DNA of 64,000 bases from Pseudomonas nitroreducens (GTDB lineage: Bacteria > Pseudomonadota > Gammaproteobacteria > Pseudomonadales > Pseudomonadaceae): NCBI RefSeq assembly GCF_024170165.1, contig NZ_JALJXP010000010.1, positions 186,001-250,000 of the forward strand, read 5' to 3'. A program made the position numbers and the translations under genes. Below are positions 63,439 to 64,000 of the stretch, piece after piece. Below the pieces are notes generated by a model. That model saw nothing but the letters and a program-made list of their open reading frames with translations. It was not told the origin of the DNA and ran no database searches. Numbering within the stretch: position 1 is the first letter of the stretch; every line of letters begins with the position of its first letter.

Positions 63439-63466
63439 CAGGCCGGCGGCACGTGCCGCCGGCCTG
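63439..63466. terminator. 28-bp perfect palindrome after the sulfatase gene
   Basis: CAGGCCGGCGGCAC / GTGCCGCCGGCCTG forms a long stem, followed by CATTCTTCC. It is placed 15 bp after the stop and 33 bp before the AraC start codon. Confidence 0.65.
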
Positions 63467-63499
63467 CATTCTTCCCCGCAAGCCAGGAAGCCAACCGAC

Positions 63500-64000
63500 A
63501 TGGATACCGTTCGCGGCACCGCCTTCCTCCAGTTCGGCGACCTGCTCGCCGAGCGCGGCGCCTCGCTGCGCGCTCACCTCGCGCCACACCGCATCGACCT
63601 GAACGTCGTCGGCGACTACGAAAAGAAGTTCTCCTACCGCAGCCTGGTGCAGATTTTCGAGGACAGCGCCCGCGCGCTGCACATGCCCGAGTTCGGCCTG
63701 GAACTGGCAAGCCGGCAGAAATCCAGCCTGCTCGGCCCCCTGCAGCACCTGGCGCAAACCGCACCCACTGCTGGTGAAGGGCTGGCTGCGGTGGTGCGCT
63801 ACATGCGCGTCTACAGCCCATCGATCCTGTTCCGCCTGGAACGTCGCGGCGGCAGCGCCCTGCTCTGCTTCGACAATGCCTTGCCGTGTATCGAGGAGAT
63901 TCCGCAGATCGTCGAGAAGTCCCTGTTGCACGGCCAACTGATGATCGCCGAGTTGCTGGGCACGCCGTTCCGCCCTACCACCGTGCTGCTGCGCCATCAG
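63500..64000 (+). CDS. AraC family regulator, N-terminal part (cut by window end)
   Basis: The frame runs from ATG 63500 (AGGAAG upstream) to the window end, 167 residues. It matches the Arabinose_bd/PF12625-type N-terminal domain of OruR/ArgR-like AraC regulators: FGDLLAERGASLRAHLAPH, FSYRSLVQIFEDSARALHMP, FGLELASRQKSSLLGPLQHL. The C-terminal HTH lies outside the window. Being next to the alkyl sulfatase, it may respond to its substrate or product; this is inferred. Confidence 0.88.
   Translation, partial: MDTVRGTAFLQFGDLLAERGASLRAHLAPHRIDLNVVGDYEKKFSYRSLVQIFEDSARALHMPEFGLELASRQKSSLLGPLQHLAQTAPTAGEGLAAVVRYMRVYSPSILFRLERRGGSALLCFDNALPCIEEIPQIVEKSLLHGQLMIAELLGTPFRPTTVLLRHQ

Overview
The window is high-GC chromosomal DNA of a Pseudomonas, most likely of the P. 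aeruginosa / P. nitroreducens / P. citronellolis lineage. The evidence is the codon use, the Pseudomonas-type families (AguA, SdsA, a RpiR / glutamine-synthetase-like operon, narK-narGHJI followed by a parvulin) and a typical Anr/Dnr-type promoter on hemN. The species is inferred, not proven.

Layout. 0-6 kb: a minus-strand catabolic operon (RpiR regulator, isochorismatase-type hydrolase, gamma-glutamyl-amine-synthetase-like ligase, N-formylglutamate amidohydrolase-like protein, APC permease, with an Lrp/AsnC regulator at its end). 6-8.6 kb: small metabolic genes and an AraC regulator. 8.6-17.8 kb: a five-gene adhesin cluster: an atypical REC-LuxR-PAS regulator, a TPR exported protein, a 1566-aa trimeric autotransporter, a TpgA-like OmpA/SmpA lipoprotein and another lipoprotein. 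18-21 kb: a retropepsin-like protein and a YneI/YneJ-like succinate-semialdehyde dehydrogenase / LysR pair. 20.9-25 kb: a quinol-type nitric oxide reductase and its divergent NorR-type activator, with a clear sigma-54 promoter between them.

25-42.4 kb is the accessory core. It holds a giant CdiA/FHA-type exoprotein (3682 aa) with an overlapping immunity gene, then an IS transposase, an orphan CdiA C-terminal toxin module with its own immunity gene, and AT-rich small membrane ORFs. One of these ORFs is a recognisable relative of the first immunity protein. The orphan module repeats about 600 bp of cdiA almost exactly, in frame (offset 3996 bp), so recombination could swap the toxin. A remnant of the hemN 3' end lies beside norR on the far side of this block, while intact hemN flanks the other side. 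I read this as an island inserted at the hemN 3' end.

42.5-54.8 kb: anaerobic metabolism (hemN, a fused NarK1-NarK2 transporter, narGHJI, a parvulin isomerase). 54.8-64 kb: a GGDEF protein, an agmatine-deiminase-family enzyme with changed active-site motifs, a LysR regulator, a FadL-type porin, a DUF3313 lipoprotein, an SdsA-type alkyl sulfatase and the start of an AraC regulator.

How it fits together: the nor, hemN and nar genes form a denitrification / anaerobic block that appears to have been split by the contact-dependent-inhibition island. The trimeric adhesin cluster is a separate surface module. No CRISPR array, tRNA or rRNA was seen.
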